Assembly: GCA_020201435.1 (NCBI GenBank)
Contig: JAIVGS010000018.1
Location: forward strand, 1-42,583
Source: Myxococcales bacterium
GTDB taxonomy: Bacteria; Myxococcota; Myxococcia; Myxococcales; 40CM-4-68-19
Length of the DNA stretch: 42,583 bases
Reading direction: 5' to 3'
Below the pieces are notes generated by a model that saw only the letters and a program-made list of their open reading frames with translations, made no database searches and was not told the origin of the DNA. Position 1 is the stretch's first letter, and the number at the start of each line of letters is the position of its first letter. Made by a program: the position numbers and the translations under genes. This document shows, piece after piece, positions 34,737 to 41,305 of this stretch.

Positions 34737-36407
34737 ATGGGGGATCGGCGTCGCGACGCCTTGCTGCAGATCGGTCTCGCGATCGGCAGCACCGTCGACA
34801 TCGACGACCTGCTGAACGTGGTGATGGGCCACGTGACGTCGCTCTTGTCGGCGGAGCGGTCGACCCTCTATCTCGTCGATCTCCGCCGCGGCGAGATTTG
34901 GTCCAAGGTGCTGCAGGGCGGCGGCCTGCGCGAGATCCGACTGCCTCTCGGCAAAGGCGTCGCCGGCGACGTCGTCGCCACCCGCGCGATCGCCAACATC
35001 CCCGACGCATACGCCGACGCGCGCTTTCAAGCGGACTTCGACAAGCAGTCCGGTTTTCGGACCCATTCGATCCTCTGCGTCCCGGTGACCGGCAAGGACG
35101 GGGAAGCGCTCGGCGCGGTCCAGGTGCTGAACCGCGCCGATCGCCAGCCCTTCGACCCGGACGACGAGCGCGCGCTGGCCGCGGTGGCAGCGCAGATCGC
35201 GGTGGCGCTGGAGAATGCGCGCCTCTTCGCCGCCGAGCGCCGCAAGGTGAAGGAGCTCGATCTGCTCTACAGCGTCGAGCGCGAGCTGGCGCACGCCGGC
35301 GACGCCAGCGCGCTGCTCGACGTCGCATTGACCCGCGCGACCGAGCTGTCCAACGCCGAGGCCGGCTCCGCGCTGCTGCTCGACGAGGAGAAGAGCGAGC
35401 TGTTCTTCAAGAACGCGCTGGGCGGCGCCGGCGCGGCGCTCCTCACCGCCCGGGTGCCGATCAACGCCGGCATCGCCGGCCAGGTCGCCGCCGACGGAAT
35501 CCCGCGCATCGTCCACGACGTCGAGCGCGAGAGCCCCGTGGCGCGCGAGCTGGCGCAGCGGTTCGGATACCGATCGCGATCGCTGTGCGCCGCGCCGATC
35601 CAGAGCGAGGGCAAGATCCTCGGCGTGCTGGAGCTGATCAACAAGCGGGACGGCGACTTCGGCGACGACGACGTCAAGCTCCTCACCATGCTCGGCGGGC
35701 AGACGGGGCGCGCGCTGCGGCTCGCTCGCGATCGCGCCGCTCGCGAGCGCGACGAGCGGCTGCGGCTCCTCGGGCAGACCATCGCCAGCGTGCTTCACGA
35801 TCTCCGCTCGCCGCTGACGGTGGTGCAGAGCTACGCCGAGCTGATGGCGGACGAGCCGGACGTGAAGCAGCGGCGCGAATATTCGGAGCTGGTCGCGCGG
35901 CAGGTCCTCGGCATCGAGCAGATGACGCGCGAGGTGCTCGCGTATCTGCGCGGCGAGAGCGGTTTTTTGCCCACCCAGGTGCACCTCGATCGCTTCCTCG
36001 GCGAGGTGCGCGAAGTGCTGACGCGCGAGCTGACGCCGAAGAACATCGAGCTGCGCGTCGAGCAGCGGACGCAGTGCAAGATCCGCATCGACGAGGGCAA
36101 GGTGAAGCGGGCGGTGATCAACCTCGCGCGCAACGCCGCGGAAGCGATGCCCGGAGGCGGGACGTTCACCATCTCGGCGTGGAAGGACGCCGGACGGATC
36201 GTGCTCTCGTTCGCCGACACCGGTGCGGGCATTCCCGAAGCGATCAAGGACAAGGTCTTCCAACCCTTCGTCACCGAGGGAAAACGCGACGGCACCGGGC
36301 TCGGGCTGGCGATCGTCAAGCAGGTGATCGAAGCCCACGGCGGCGAAGTGCGCTTCGAGAGCACGCCGGGCAAAGGCACGACGTTCACGTTTTCATTGCC
36401 GGCATAG
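34737..36407 (+). CDS. GAF-GAF soluble histidine kinase
   Basis: A 556-residue cytoplasmic kinase. GAF 1 spans about residues 10-165 (LSAERSTLYLVDLRRGEIW, GKGVAGDVVATRA), GAF 2 about 180-335 (NAGIAGQVAADGIPRIVHDV). A HisKA helix, IASVLHDLRSPLTVVQSYAEL, holds His; HATPase_c has NLARNAAEAMPGG (N box), DTGAGIPE and GTGLGLAIVKQVIEAHGG. Start at ATG 34737. No receiver gene is next to it. It senses a cytoplasmic ligand or redox state by GAF. Confidence 0.93.
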   Translation: MGDRRRDALLQIGLAIGSTVDIDDLLNVVMGHVTSLLSAERSTLYLVDLRRGEIWSKVLQGGGLREIRLPLGKGVAGDVVATRAIANIPDAYADARFQADFDKQSGFRTHSILCVPVTGKDGEALGAVQVLNRADRQPFDPDDERALAAVAAQIAVALENARLFAAERRKVKELDLLYSVERELAHAGDASALLDVALTRATELSNAEAGSALLLDEEKSELFFKNALGGAGAALLTARVPINAGIAGQVAADGIPRIVHDVERESPVARELAQRFGYRSRSLCAAPIQSEGKILGVLELINKRDGDFGDDDVKLLTMLGGQTGRALRLARDRAARERDERLRLLGQTIASVLHDLRSPLTVVQSYAELMADEPDVKQRREYSELVARQVLGIEQMTREVLAYLRGESGFLPTQVHLDRFLGEVREVLTRELTPKNIELRVEQRTQCKIRIDEGKVKRAVINLARNAAEAMPGGGTFTISAWKDAGRIVLSFADTGAGIPEAIKDKVFQPFVTEGKRDGTGLGLAIVKQVIEAHGGEVRFESTPGKGTTFTFSLPA

Positions 36408-37406
36408 CAAAGGCTCGAGCGTAGCCCCTAAGCGGCCTCCGGCGGCCGGAACTAGAGCTCGAGCGCGCGCCACATGTACCAGGAAGCCACGGTGCGATAC
36501 GGGCGCCAGCGCTCGCCGTACTCGAGCAGGTCCTGCGGCTTCGGCAGCTCCTCGCGCCCCAACAGTTTCGAAAAGCCCTTGCGGACGCCGTAGTCGGTCG
36601 CGGGCAGGACGTCGGGGCGGGCGAGACGGAAGATCAGCAGCATCTCCACCGTCCAGCGGGCTCGCCTCGAGGATGTCCTGCGGCCGCGGAAAGGGGCGCG
36701 GGTTGAAGAGCGCGATCATCCGCGCGGTGATCGTCGCGGCCGCCTTTCCCGAAAGCTGCTGGTAGAGGATCGATTCGGCGAGCGCCTCGAACGTGCTCTG
36801 CAGCTCGGCAGGCCGGAGACGGAACGCGATGCACTTGTCCATCAGCCGCGCCAGCTTCCGGTCGCGCTCGCGCAGGTGCGTCACCGCTTCGAGCGGATCG
36901 AACGACAGTCCGTGATCGACGGCGATCGTCACCCCCTCGAGGGCGAGGAGGCGCTGCTTGGCGATCACGCCGCCCGGGGCGGAGAAGCCGCCGGCCGCGC
37001 CGCCCGCCGCGAGGACGCGGTGGCACGGCACCGCGACGAGAAACGGGTTGCGCCCGAGCGCCTGGCCGACCGCGCGCGAGGCGCCGGGCTTGCCGAGCTT
37101 GTCGGCGATCTCGCCGTACGTCGCGGTGCGGCCGGGCGGCAGCGCACGCACCGCCTCGTACACCTCGCGCTGGAAAGGCTTCAGCACCGAGAGATCGAGC
37201 GGCAGCTTCGAGAGATCCTGATGAGCTCCGGCGAGATGCGCCTTGAGCGCACGCGCCGCGTCGTGGACGAAGCCGGGCGCGCCGTCCTTCTGCTCGAGCA
37301 GCTCGGCGCGCAGCTGGCGCGGCGAGAGCTCCGGCATCTCGATGGCGGTGATGCCGCGGTCATTCCAGCGCAGGCGCAGCGGACCGGCCTTGGTGTCGAA
37401 CAGCAT
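36393..37406 (-). CDS. O6-alkylguanine-DNA alkyltransferase with a frameshifted AlkA extension
   Basis: Residues 1-155 form a complete Ogt/MGMT-type alkyltransferase: QREVYEAVRALPPGRTATYG, then NPFLVAVPCHRVLAAGG with the acceptor Cys128 in PCHR. It moves an alkyl group from guanine or thymine to itself. Residues 160-249 are the first part of an AlkA-like glycosylase, as in natural fusions of the two. At about 36,659 the frame breaks and the remaining codons to 36,393 are out of frame. The alkyltransferase half should work; the glycosylase half is broken (next entry). Confidence 0.85.
   Translation of the reverse strand: MLFDTKAGPLRLRWNDRGITAIEMPELSPRQLRAELLEQKDGAPGFVHDAARALKAHLAGAHQDLSKLPLDLSVLKPFQREVYEAVRALPPGRTATYGEIADKLGKPGASRAVGQALGRNPFLVAVPCHRVLAAGGAAGGFSAPGGVIAKQRLLALEGVTIAVDHGLSFDPLEAVTHLRERDRKLARLMDKCIAFRLRPAELQSTFEALAESILYQQLSGKAAATITARMIALFNPRPFPRPQDILEASPLDGGDAADLPSRPPRRPARDRLRRPQGLFETVGARGAAEAAGPARVRRALAPVSHRGFLVHVARARALVPAAGGRLGATLEPLLCRQ
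36411..36461. terminator. Short hairpin between the GAF kinase and glycosylase 3' ends
   Basis: CGGCC (36433-36437) pairs with GGCCG (36444-36448) across a six-base loop, flanked by two copies of GCTCGAGC. It lies between two convergent genes. A weak two-way terminator is possible. Confidence 0.35.
36452..36940 (-). pseudogene. DNA-3-methyladenine glycosylase (AlkA) half, broken by an internal deletion
   Basis: Upstream part: FEALAESILYQQLSGKAAAT and PRPFPRPQDILEAS, in frame with the alkyltransferase. Downstream part in another frame: RWTVEMLLIFRLARPDVLPA, DYGVRKGFSKLLG, GERWRPYRTVASWYMWRALEL, ending at TAG 36452, which keeps the catalytic-Asp region. The roughly 40-50 residues between, which hold the helix-hairpin-helix in intact relatives, are missing and the junction is out of frame. 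Confidence 0.8.
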
Positions 37407-38142
37407 CGGCTGATTCTAGCAGCGACGAGAGGGCGATCGCGTCGTGGATCGCGTGGCCGAAGGTGTCGTTGTTGAAATAGACGTAGGCGTCGCCGCGATC
37501 GGCGAGCAGATCGCGCGCCACCCGGCGCAGCGCACGTTTTCCATAACGCCCTCGATACTTTCCGGTTGCGCCGTGAAAGCGCAGATAGCGGAATCCGCCC
37601 GTCAACCGCGGCGGGTTCGCCCGCACCAGGTCGTGCTCGCAGAAAGCCGCGCCGAACGAATCGAGCACGTCGCATACCTCGTCGACGTACCAGGCGTCGC
37701 TGCGGAACTCGAGCGCGTGACGCAGGCCATTGGGACGCGGCAGTTTCTCCAGGAACCGGACGAGCCGCTCCGGATCGGCCTTGTTCATCTGCGGCGGCAG
37801 CTGCCAGAGCACGACCGAGAGCTTGCGACGCAGGCGCAGGATCAGATCGAAATACTTTTCGATCCCCGGCCCCGCGTCCTTGAGCCGCTTCATGTGCGTG
37901 AGATAGCGGCTGCCCTTCGCGGCGAAGACGAATCCCGCCGGCGTTCCCTCGCGCCAGCCGTCGACCGCGGACGACGTCGGCAGCCGATAGAACGTGGCGT
38001 TGAGCTCGACCGTCGAAAAGACGCGCGCGTAGTGCTCGAGCCAGCGCTTCGTCGGCAGGCCGCGCGGGTAGAAGAGGTGGCGCCAGTGGTCGTAGACGTA
38101 GCCGCTGGTGCCGAGATGGATCACGGCAGTGAATATCGTCAT
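37360..38142 (-). CDS. DUF72 (YecE-like) protein
   Basis: A 260-residue TIM-barrel-like DUF72 protein: IHLGTSGYVYDHWRHLFYP, FSTVELNATFYRLPT, FVFAAKGSRYLTHMKRLKD, LWQLPPQMNKADPERL, LRHALEFRSDAWY, GFRYLRFHG and AYVYFNNDTFGHAIHDA all match. The family's function is not established. The 3' end overlaps the start of the alkyltransferase gene by 47 bases. ATG 38142 lies three bases from the divergent udgX start; GTG 38124 is an alternative. Its place beside udgX and an alkyltransferase suggests DNA repair, by context only. Confidence 0.88.
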   Translation of the reverse strand: MTIFTAVIHLGTSGYVYDHWRHLFYPRGLPTKRWLEHYARVFSTVELNATFYRLPTSSAVDGWREGTPAGFVFAAKGSRYLTHMKRLKDAGPGIEKYFDLILRLRRKLSVVLWQLPPQMNKADPERLVRFLEKLPRPNGLRHALEFRSDAWYVDEVCDVLDSFGAAFCEHDLVRANPPRLTGGFRYLRFHGATGKYRGRYGKRALRRVARDLLADRGDAYVYFNNDTFGHAIHDAIALSSLLESADAVRHQGRSAAPALE

Positions 38143-38145
38143 TGC

Positions 38146-38772
38146 ATGGAACACCAACAGACGGCCGCCCCGCTGGTTCCCTCGCGGCTCTCGCTGACGA
38201 CGCTGCGCAGCGCCGCGGCCGGCTGCACCGCGTGCGATCTCTACAAGACCGGCACGCAGACGGTCTTCGGCGAAGGGCTGGAGACCGCGCGGGCGATCTT
38301 TCTCGGCGAGCAGCCGGGCGATTCCGAGGATCGCGCCGGCCGGCCGTTCGTGGGACCGGCCGGCAAGCTGCTCGACCGCGCGCTCGAGCAGGCCGGCATC
38401 GATCGCAAGCTGGTCTACGTGACCAACGTGGTGAAGCACTTCAAGTGGACCCCGCGCGGCAAGCGCCGGCTGCACGAGAAACCGAACGCGCGCGAGATCG
38501 GGGCGTGCCGGCCGTGGCTCGAGGCGGAGCTGAGGCTCCTTCGTCCGGAAGTGCTCGTCTGCCTCGGCGCGACCGCCGCGCAGGCGCTCCTGGGAAAGAG
38601 CTTTCGTGTGACGAAGATGCGCGGGCAGATCCTGCGGCAGGCGGACTACGCGATCATGGCGACCGTGCATCCGTCGTCGATCCTGCGCGCTCCCGACGAG
38701 GAAAGCCGCCACTCCGAGATGGAGCTCTTCATTCGCGATTTGAAGACGATCGCGCCCCTGCTGCAGCACTAG
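38146..38772 (+). CDS. udgX: UdgX, uracil-DNA-binding glycosylase superfamily
   Basis: A 208-residue uracil-DNA glycosylase-superfamily protein. GEQPGD (residues 54-59) is motif A, and HPSSILRAP near the end is the second active-site motif. The insert GKRRLHEKPNAR (KRRLH at 106-110) is the mark of UdgX, in which the His (His110 here) forms a covalent bond to the abasic site. N-terminal Cys27 and Cys30 with Cys121 and a later Cys could hold the 4Fe-4S cluster. It excises uracil and stays attached to DNA. Start ATG 38146; it overlaps the convergent iron-permease-like gene by 44 bases. Confidence 0.93.
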   Translation: MEHQQTAAPLVPSRLSLTTLRSAAAGCTACDLYKTGTQTVFGEGLETARAIFLGEQPGDSEDRAGRPFVGPAGKLLDRALEQAGIDRKLVYVTNVVKHFKWTPRGKRRLHEKPNAREIGACRPWLEAELRLLRPEVLVCLGATAAQALLGKSFRVTKMRGQILRQADYAIMATVHPSSILRAPDEESRHSEMELFIRDLKTIAPLLQH

Positions 38773-39181
38773 CCGCCTTGCGCGTCGCGGTCTCGTGCGG
38801 GAGGCCCTTGGCCCGCAGCGCCTTGAACTCCTCGGCGAACTCCTTCAGCTCCTCGTCGCTCGCATGTTCGAGATCGGCGAAGACGTTGCGCGCGCTCTTT
38901 TGCGCCCGGATCAGCTCGTCGAGCTTGAGCTGCACTGCCTTGCCGTCCTTGTTCTGCGTCGCCTGGATGAGGAACACCATCAGGAAGGTGACGATGGTGG
39001 TGCCCGTGTTGATCACCAGCTGCCAGCTGTCCGAGTAGTGGAACATGGGGCCGGTCACACCCCAGACGATCACGACCGCGAGCGCGACCAGGAACGCCCA
39101 GTGCGACCCGACCCTCTCCGCGACCGCGCAGGAAAAGCGCCGGAACCAGCTGTCCTGCTTGCGCGCCACTCGGAGAAACAT
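38729..39181 (-). CDS. Low-affinity iron permease-like membrane protein
   Basis: A 150-residue protein of the Fet4-like family (PF04120). Two hydrophobic segments (SHWAFLVALAVVIVWGVTG and LVINTGTTIVTFLMVFLI) are followed by the family motif IQATQNKDGKAVQLKLDELI. The C-terminal tail is helical and charged. Iron transport is the family name, but the small bacterial members are poorly tested. It shares 44 bases with the end of udgX. Confidence 0.85.
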   Translation of the reverse strand: MFLRVARKQDSWFRRFSCAVAERVGSHWAFLVALAVVIVWGVTGPMFHYSDSWQLVINTGTTIVTFLMVFLIQATQNKDGKAVQLKLDELIRAQKSARNVFADLEHASDEELKEFAEEFKALRAKGLPHETATRKAASAAAGARSSSNRE

Positions 39182-39190
39182 GCGTCCGTT

Positions 39191-39850
39191 CTAGCAGGGG
39201 CGGAAGTGCTCGAACGCTACCGACACGCCGCTCGACCAGTGAGCGAGCGCCGGCTCGCCCAGCGGCGCGAGGCCCGCCGCCGCGGACAGGTCTTCGTGGA
39301 TCTCGACGACCCGCGCCGGGATCAGCGGCCACGGCTCGTGTCGCACCGGACCGCGCCAGAGGACGCGGCCGAGCGCCGGCGAATAGAGCGCGTACCGCTC
39401 GCAGAGGAATTCCTCCAGCGAACCGGGCGCAGCGCGGAGCTCCGCGCCGGAGACCGTCCAGCGGGCGTCGAAATGTCCGTGCGCCAGGGTGCGCTCGCTG
39501 CGGTACCAGCCGTCGCCGCGCTCCATCCGCGCCGGAAAATACGGCAGGCGCGCCGAGAGCCGGGCGGCGGCGACTGCCAATGGATTGGCAGCGTCGAGGC
39601 TGAAGAACCAGATCCCCGGCACGTCGCCGATGGTCACATAGGTGCGAAAATTCAGCTCGTGGAAATCAGGCAGCGGCGGAAGCCCGCGCAGCCGGCCGCG
39701 GCGGAGCGTGAAGGGGGTCATCGAGACCCAGGCGCTGCCGTCGCGCTCGTCGATCGAGAGGCGTGGATGGACCCGCGGCCGCAGCGTTTCCAGAGGCACG
39801 CGCCAGTGGATGAAGAGCAGCTCGCGCCACTCCTGGTATCCGATGATCAC
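39191..39850 (-). CDS. DUF2071 (YqjF-like) protein
   Basis: A 219-residue protein of the YqjF family: YQEWRELLFIHWRVPLETLRP at the start, GSAWVSMTPFTLRRGRLRGLPP, FHELNFRTYVTIGDVPGIWFF, and a C-terminal lipocalin-like strand region. The biochemical role is unknown. The GTG at 39850 overlaps the TGA of the upstream response regulator (GTGA), which decides this start over GTG 39868. Confidence 0.88.
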   Translation of the reverse strand: MIIGYQEWRELLFIHWRVPLETLRPRVHPRLSIDERDGSAWVSMTPFTLRRGRLRGLPPLPDFHELNFRTYVTIGDVPGIWFFSLDAANPLAVAAARLSARLPYFPARMERGDGWYRSERTLAHGHFDARWTVSGAELRAAPGSLEEFLCERYALYSPALGRVLWRGPVRHEPWPLIPARVVEIHEDLSAAAGLAPLGEPALAHWSSGVSVAFEHFRPC

Positions 39851-40218
39851 ACCTGCGCCCGGCGCCACGCCTTGCGCGCGACCGCGGCGAGCTCTTTCGG
39901 TTCGACCGGCTTGACCAGCGCCTCGACCGCGCCGAGCTCTCGCGCCGCGCGCAACCGGCTGCCGACGGCGGACACCGCGATCACCGGCAGCCGCACGCCT
40001 TGCATCAGCAGCTTCTCGATCAGCTGCAGCCCGTCGAGCACCGGCATGATCAGATCGGTGATGACGACGTCGGGATGCGTTCGATCGATCGCGTCGAGCC
40101 CTTCGCGGCCGTCGTGCGCGACGGTGACGTCGAGGCCCTCGAACTGCAGCGCAGTTTGCATCACCTCGCAGAGATCGCGGTCGTCCTCGACCAGAACGAC
40201 GCGCAGCTTTTCAGCCAT
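39847..40218 (-). CDS. Single-domain response regulator
   Basis: A 123-residue receiver: VVLVEDDRDLCEVM (acidic pocket), VVITDLIMPVLDGL (phospho-Asp), VIAVSAVGS (switch Ser) and ALVKPVEPKEL (Lys). No output domain, and no kinase next to it on the same strand. It is coupled to the DUF2071 gene and divergent from the gas-vesicle operon, about 400 bases away. Confidence 0.92.
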   Translation of the reverse strand: MAEKLRVVLVEDDRDLCEVMQTALQFEGLDVTVAHDGREGLDAIDRTHPDVVITDLIMPVLDGLQLIEKLLMQGVRLPVIAVSAVGSRLRAARELGAVEALVKPVEPKELAAVARKAWRRAQV

Positions 40219-40615
40219 CCGTGGAACATGCGTCCGGTCCCCGCGCGCGGCGAAGCTTCAGCGCGCGAAGCTGTTCGGTCCACGACGGCGCGCGCGCCGC
40301 CACCGGCGGCAACGAACATCATCACTGCGAGTGGAAAAAGCTTCTCATGGTCCGGTACGCGACGCGTCGTACGTTCCGGGTATGTTTATGTAGTGGAAGG
40401 TAGGTGTCTCGATCGGGATCGAGATCGTAGACTGTCGTTTTCATTGCGCTTCGGGTCGCGGCATCGGCGACCAGGAACCCTGCCGTCAAAGCCAGGTTGA
40501 ACTACCCGTCAAATACAGAATGTTCGTAGGTGAACGGAACTGCTGTTGATTTTGCGCCTACGTGCGGCCGGGGCTTGCGCCTTCTCCCCCGAAGGGGGCT
40601 ACAAAGGAATCCGGC
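40219..40615. other. Non-coding region between a response regulator and the gas-vesicle genes
   Basis: About 400 bases with no credible gene, less GC-rich than its surroundings in places. It holds a palindromic stretch at 40352-40379 (CCGGTACGCGACGCGTCG...), an inverted repeat at 40407-40424 and a hairpin (CCCCC-GAA-GGGGG) at 40586-40598 just before the gvpJ ribosome-binding site. It probably carries both divergent promoters. Confidence 0.6.
40407..40424. promoter_or_regulatory. Perfect inverted repeat upstream of gvpJ, candidate operator
   Basis: TCTCGATC-GG-GATCGAGA, an exact 8-bp inverted repeat with a two-base spacer, about 190 bases before gvpJ and 190 bases before the divergent response regulator. 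The size suits a dimeric helix-turn-helix regulator. Confidence 0.45.
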
Positions 40616-40972
40616 ATGGCATCCGAAATTCAGCTTGGCAGACATCAGGCGAGCGGTCTCGTGGACGTCCTCGACCGCGTGCTCGACAAGGGCCTCGTCA
40701 TCGCCGGCGACATCAAGGTGTCGCTCGCTGAAGTCGAGCTGCTCACCGTCCGGATCCGGTTGATCGTCTGCTCGATCGACAAGGCGCAGGAGATCGGCCT
40801 CGACTGGTGGCGTTATGATCACCACCTGGCGCCGGGCCGCGCGCCGTCGCAGCTCGAGAACGAGCAGCTGCGCGAGCAGGTCCGCCTGCTCGAGCGCAAG
40901 GTCGAATCCCTCACCCGCAGGACGCCGGGCGCGAGGCGAAACAAGGGCGCAGCGCACGGCAACGGAACGTAA
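40616..40972 (+). CDS. gvpJ: Gas-vesicle protein GvpJ-like
   Basis: A 118-residue GvpA/J-family protein. [20 protein letters not shown] and SLAEVELLTVRIRLIVCSID, then EIGLDWWRYDHH, match GvpJ: the GDI and IDWW features separate it from GvpA. A charged, coiled-coil-like tail follows (about 45 residues). GvpJ is a minor shell or assembly protein that caps or nucleates gas vesicles. AAGGA precedes the ATG. gvpA follows 15 bases downstream. Confidence 0.9.
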   Translation: MASEIQLGRHQASGLVDVLDRVLDKGLVIAGDIKVSLAEVELLTVRIRLIVCSIDKAQEIGLDWWRYDHHLAPGRAPSQLENEQLREQVRLLERKVESLTRRTPGARRNKGAAHGNGT

Positions 40973-40987
40973 TCCAAGGAGCAACGC

Positions 40988-41302
40988 ATGCCGGTTGAAC
41001 GAGCAGCAGGTGGTGCAAGTCTCATCGACGTCCTCGACCGTGTGCTCGACAAGGGCATCGTGATCGATGCCTGGGTGCGCGTCTCCCTCGTCGGAATCGA
41101 CTTGATCACCGTCGAAGCGCGGGTGGTGGTCGCGTCGATCGACACCTACCTCAAGTACTCCGAGGCGGTGGGCGAGATGCCCTCGATGTCGGCGAAGGGC
41201 GTCGACGTCAAGGCGCACCAGGCGCTGCTGGCGGAGAACGCGGCGCTGAAGGCGCAGATCGCGCAGACGACGGCATTGAGCAAGCGAAGGCGCGCGGAGT
41301 AA
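40988..41302 (+). CDS. gvpA: Gas-vesicle shell protein GvpA with an extended C-terminus
   Basis: [20 protein letters not shown] and [20 protein letters not shown], followed by [14 protein letters not shown], are the GvpA core that polymerises into the gas-vesicle wall. At 104 residues it is longer than the usual 70-75: a helical tail ([19 protein letters not shown] to the end) adds about 35 residues. AAGGAG at 40976-40981 supports the ATG. It is three bases before the next gene, so it is the middle of an operon. Confidence 0.92.
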   Translation: MPVERAAGGASLIDVLDRVLDKGIVIDAWVRVSLVGIDLITVEARVVVASIDTYLKYSEAVGEMPSMSAKGVDVKAHQALLAENAALKAQIAQTTALSKRRRAE

Positions 41303-41305
41303 TTC

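Noticed and set aside
34512-36338. 608-codon minus-strand open frame
   Set aside because: Shadow of the GAF-GAF kinase; no domain recognised.
40586-40598. Rho-independent terminator before gvpJ
   Set aside because: The CCCCC-GAA-GGGGG hairpin has no U-tract and lies directly before a ribosome-binding site, so it is more likely a feature of the leader.
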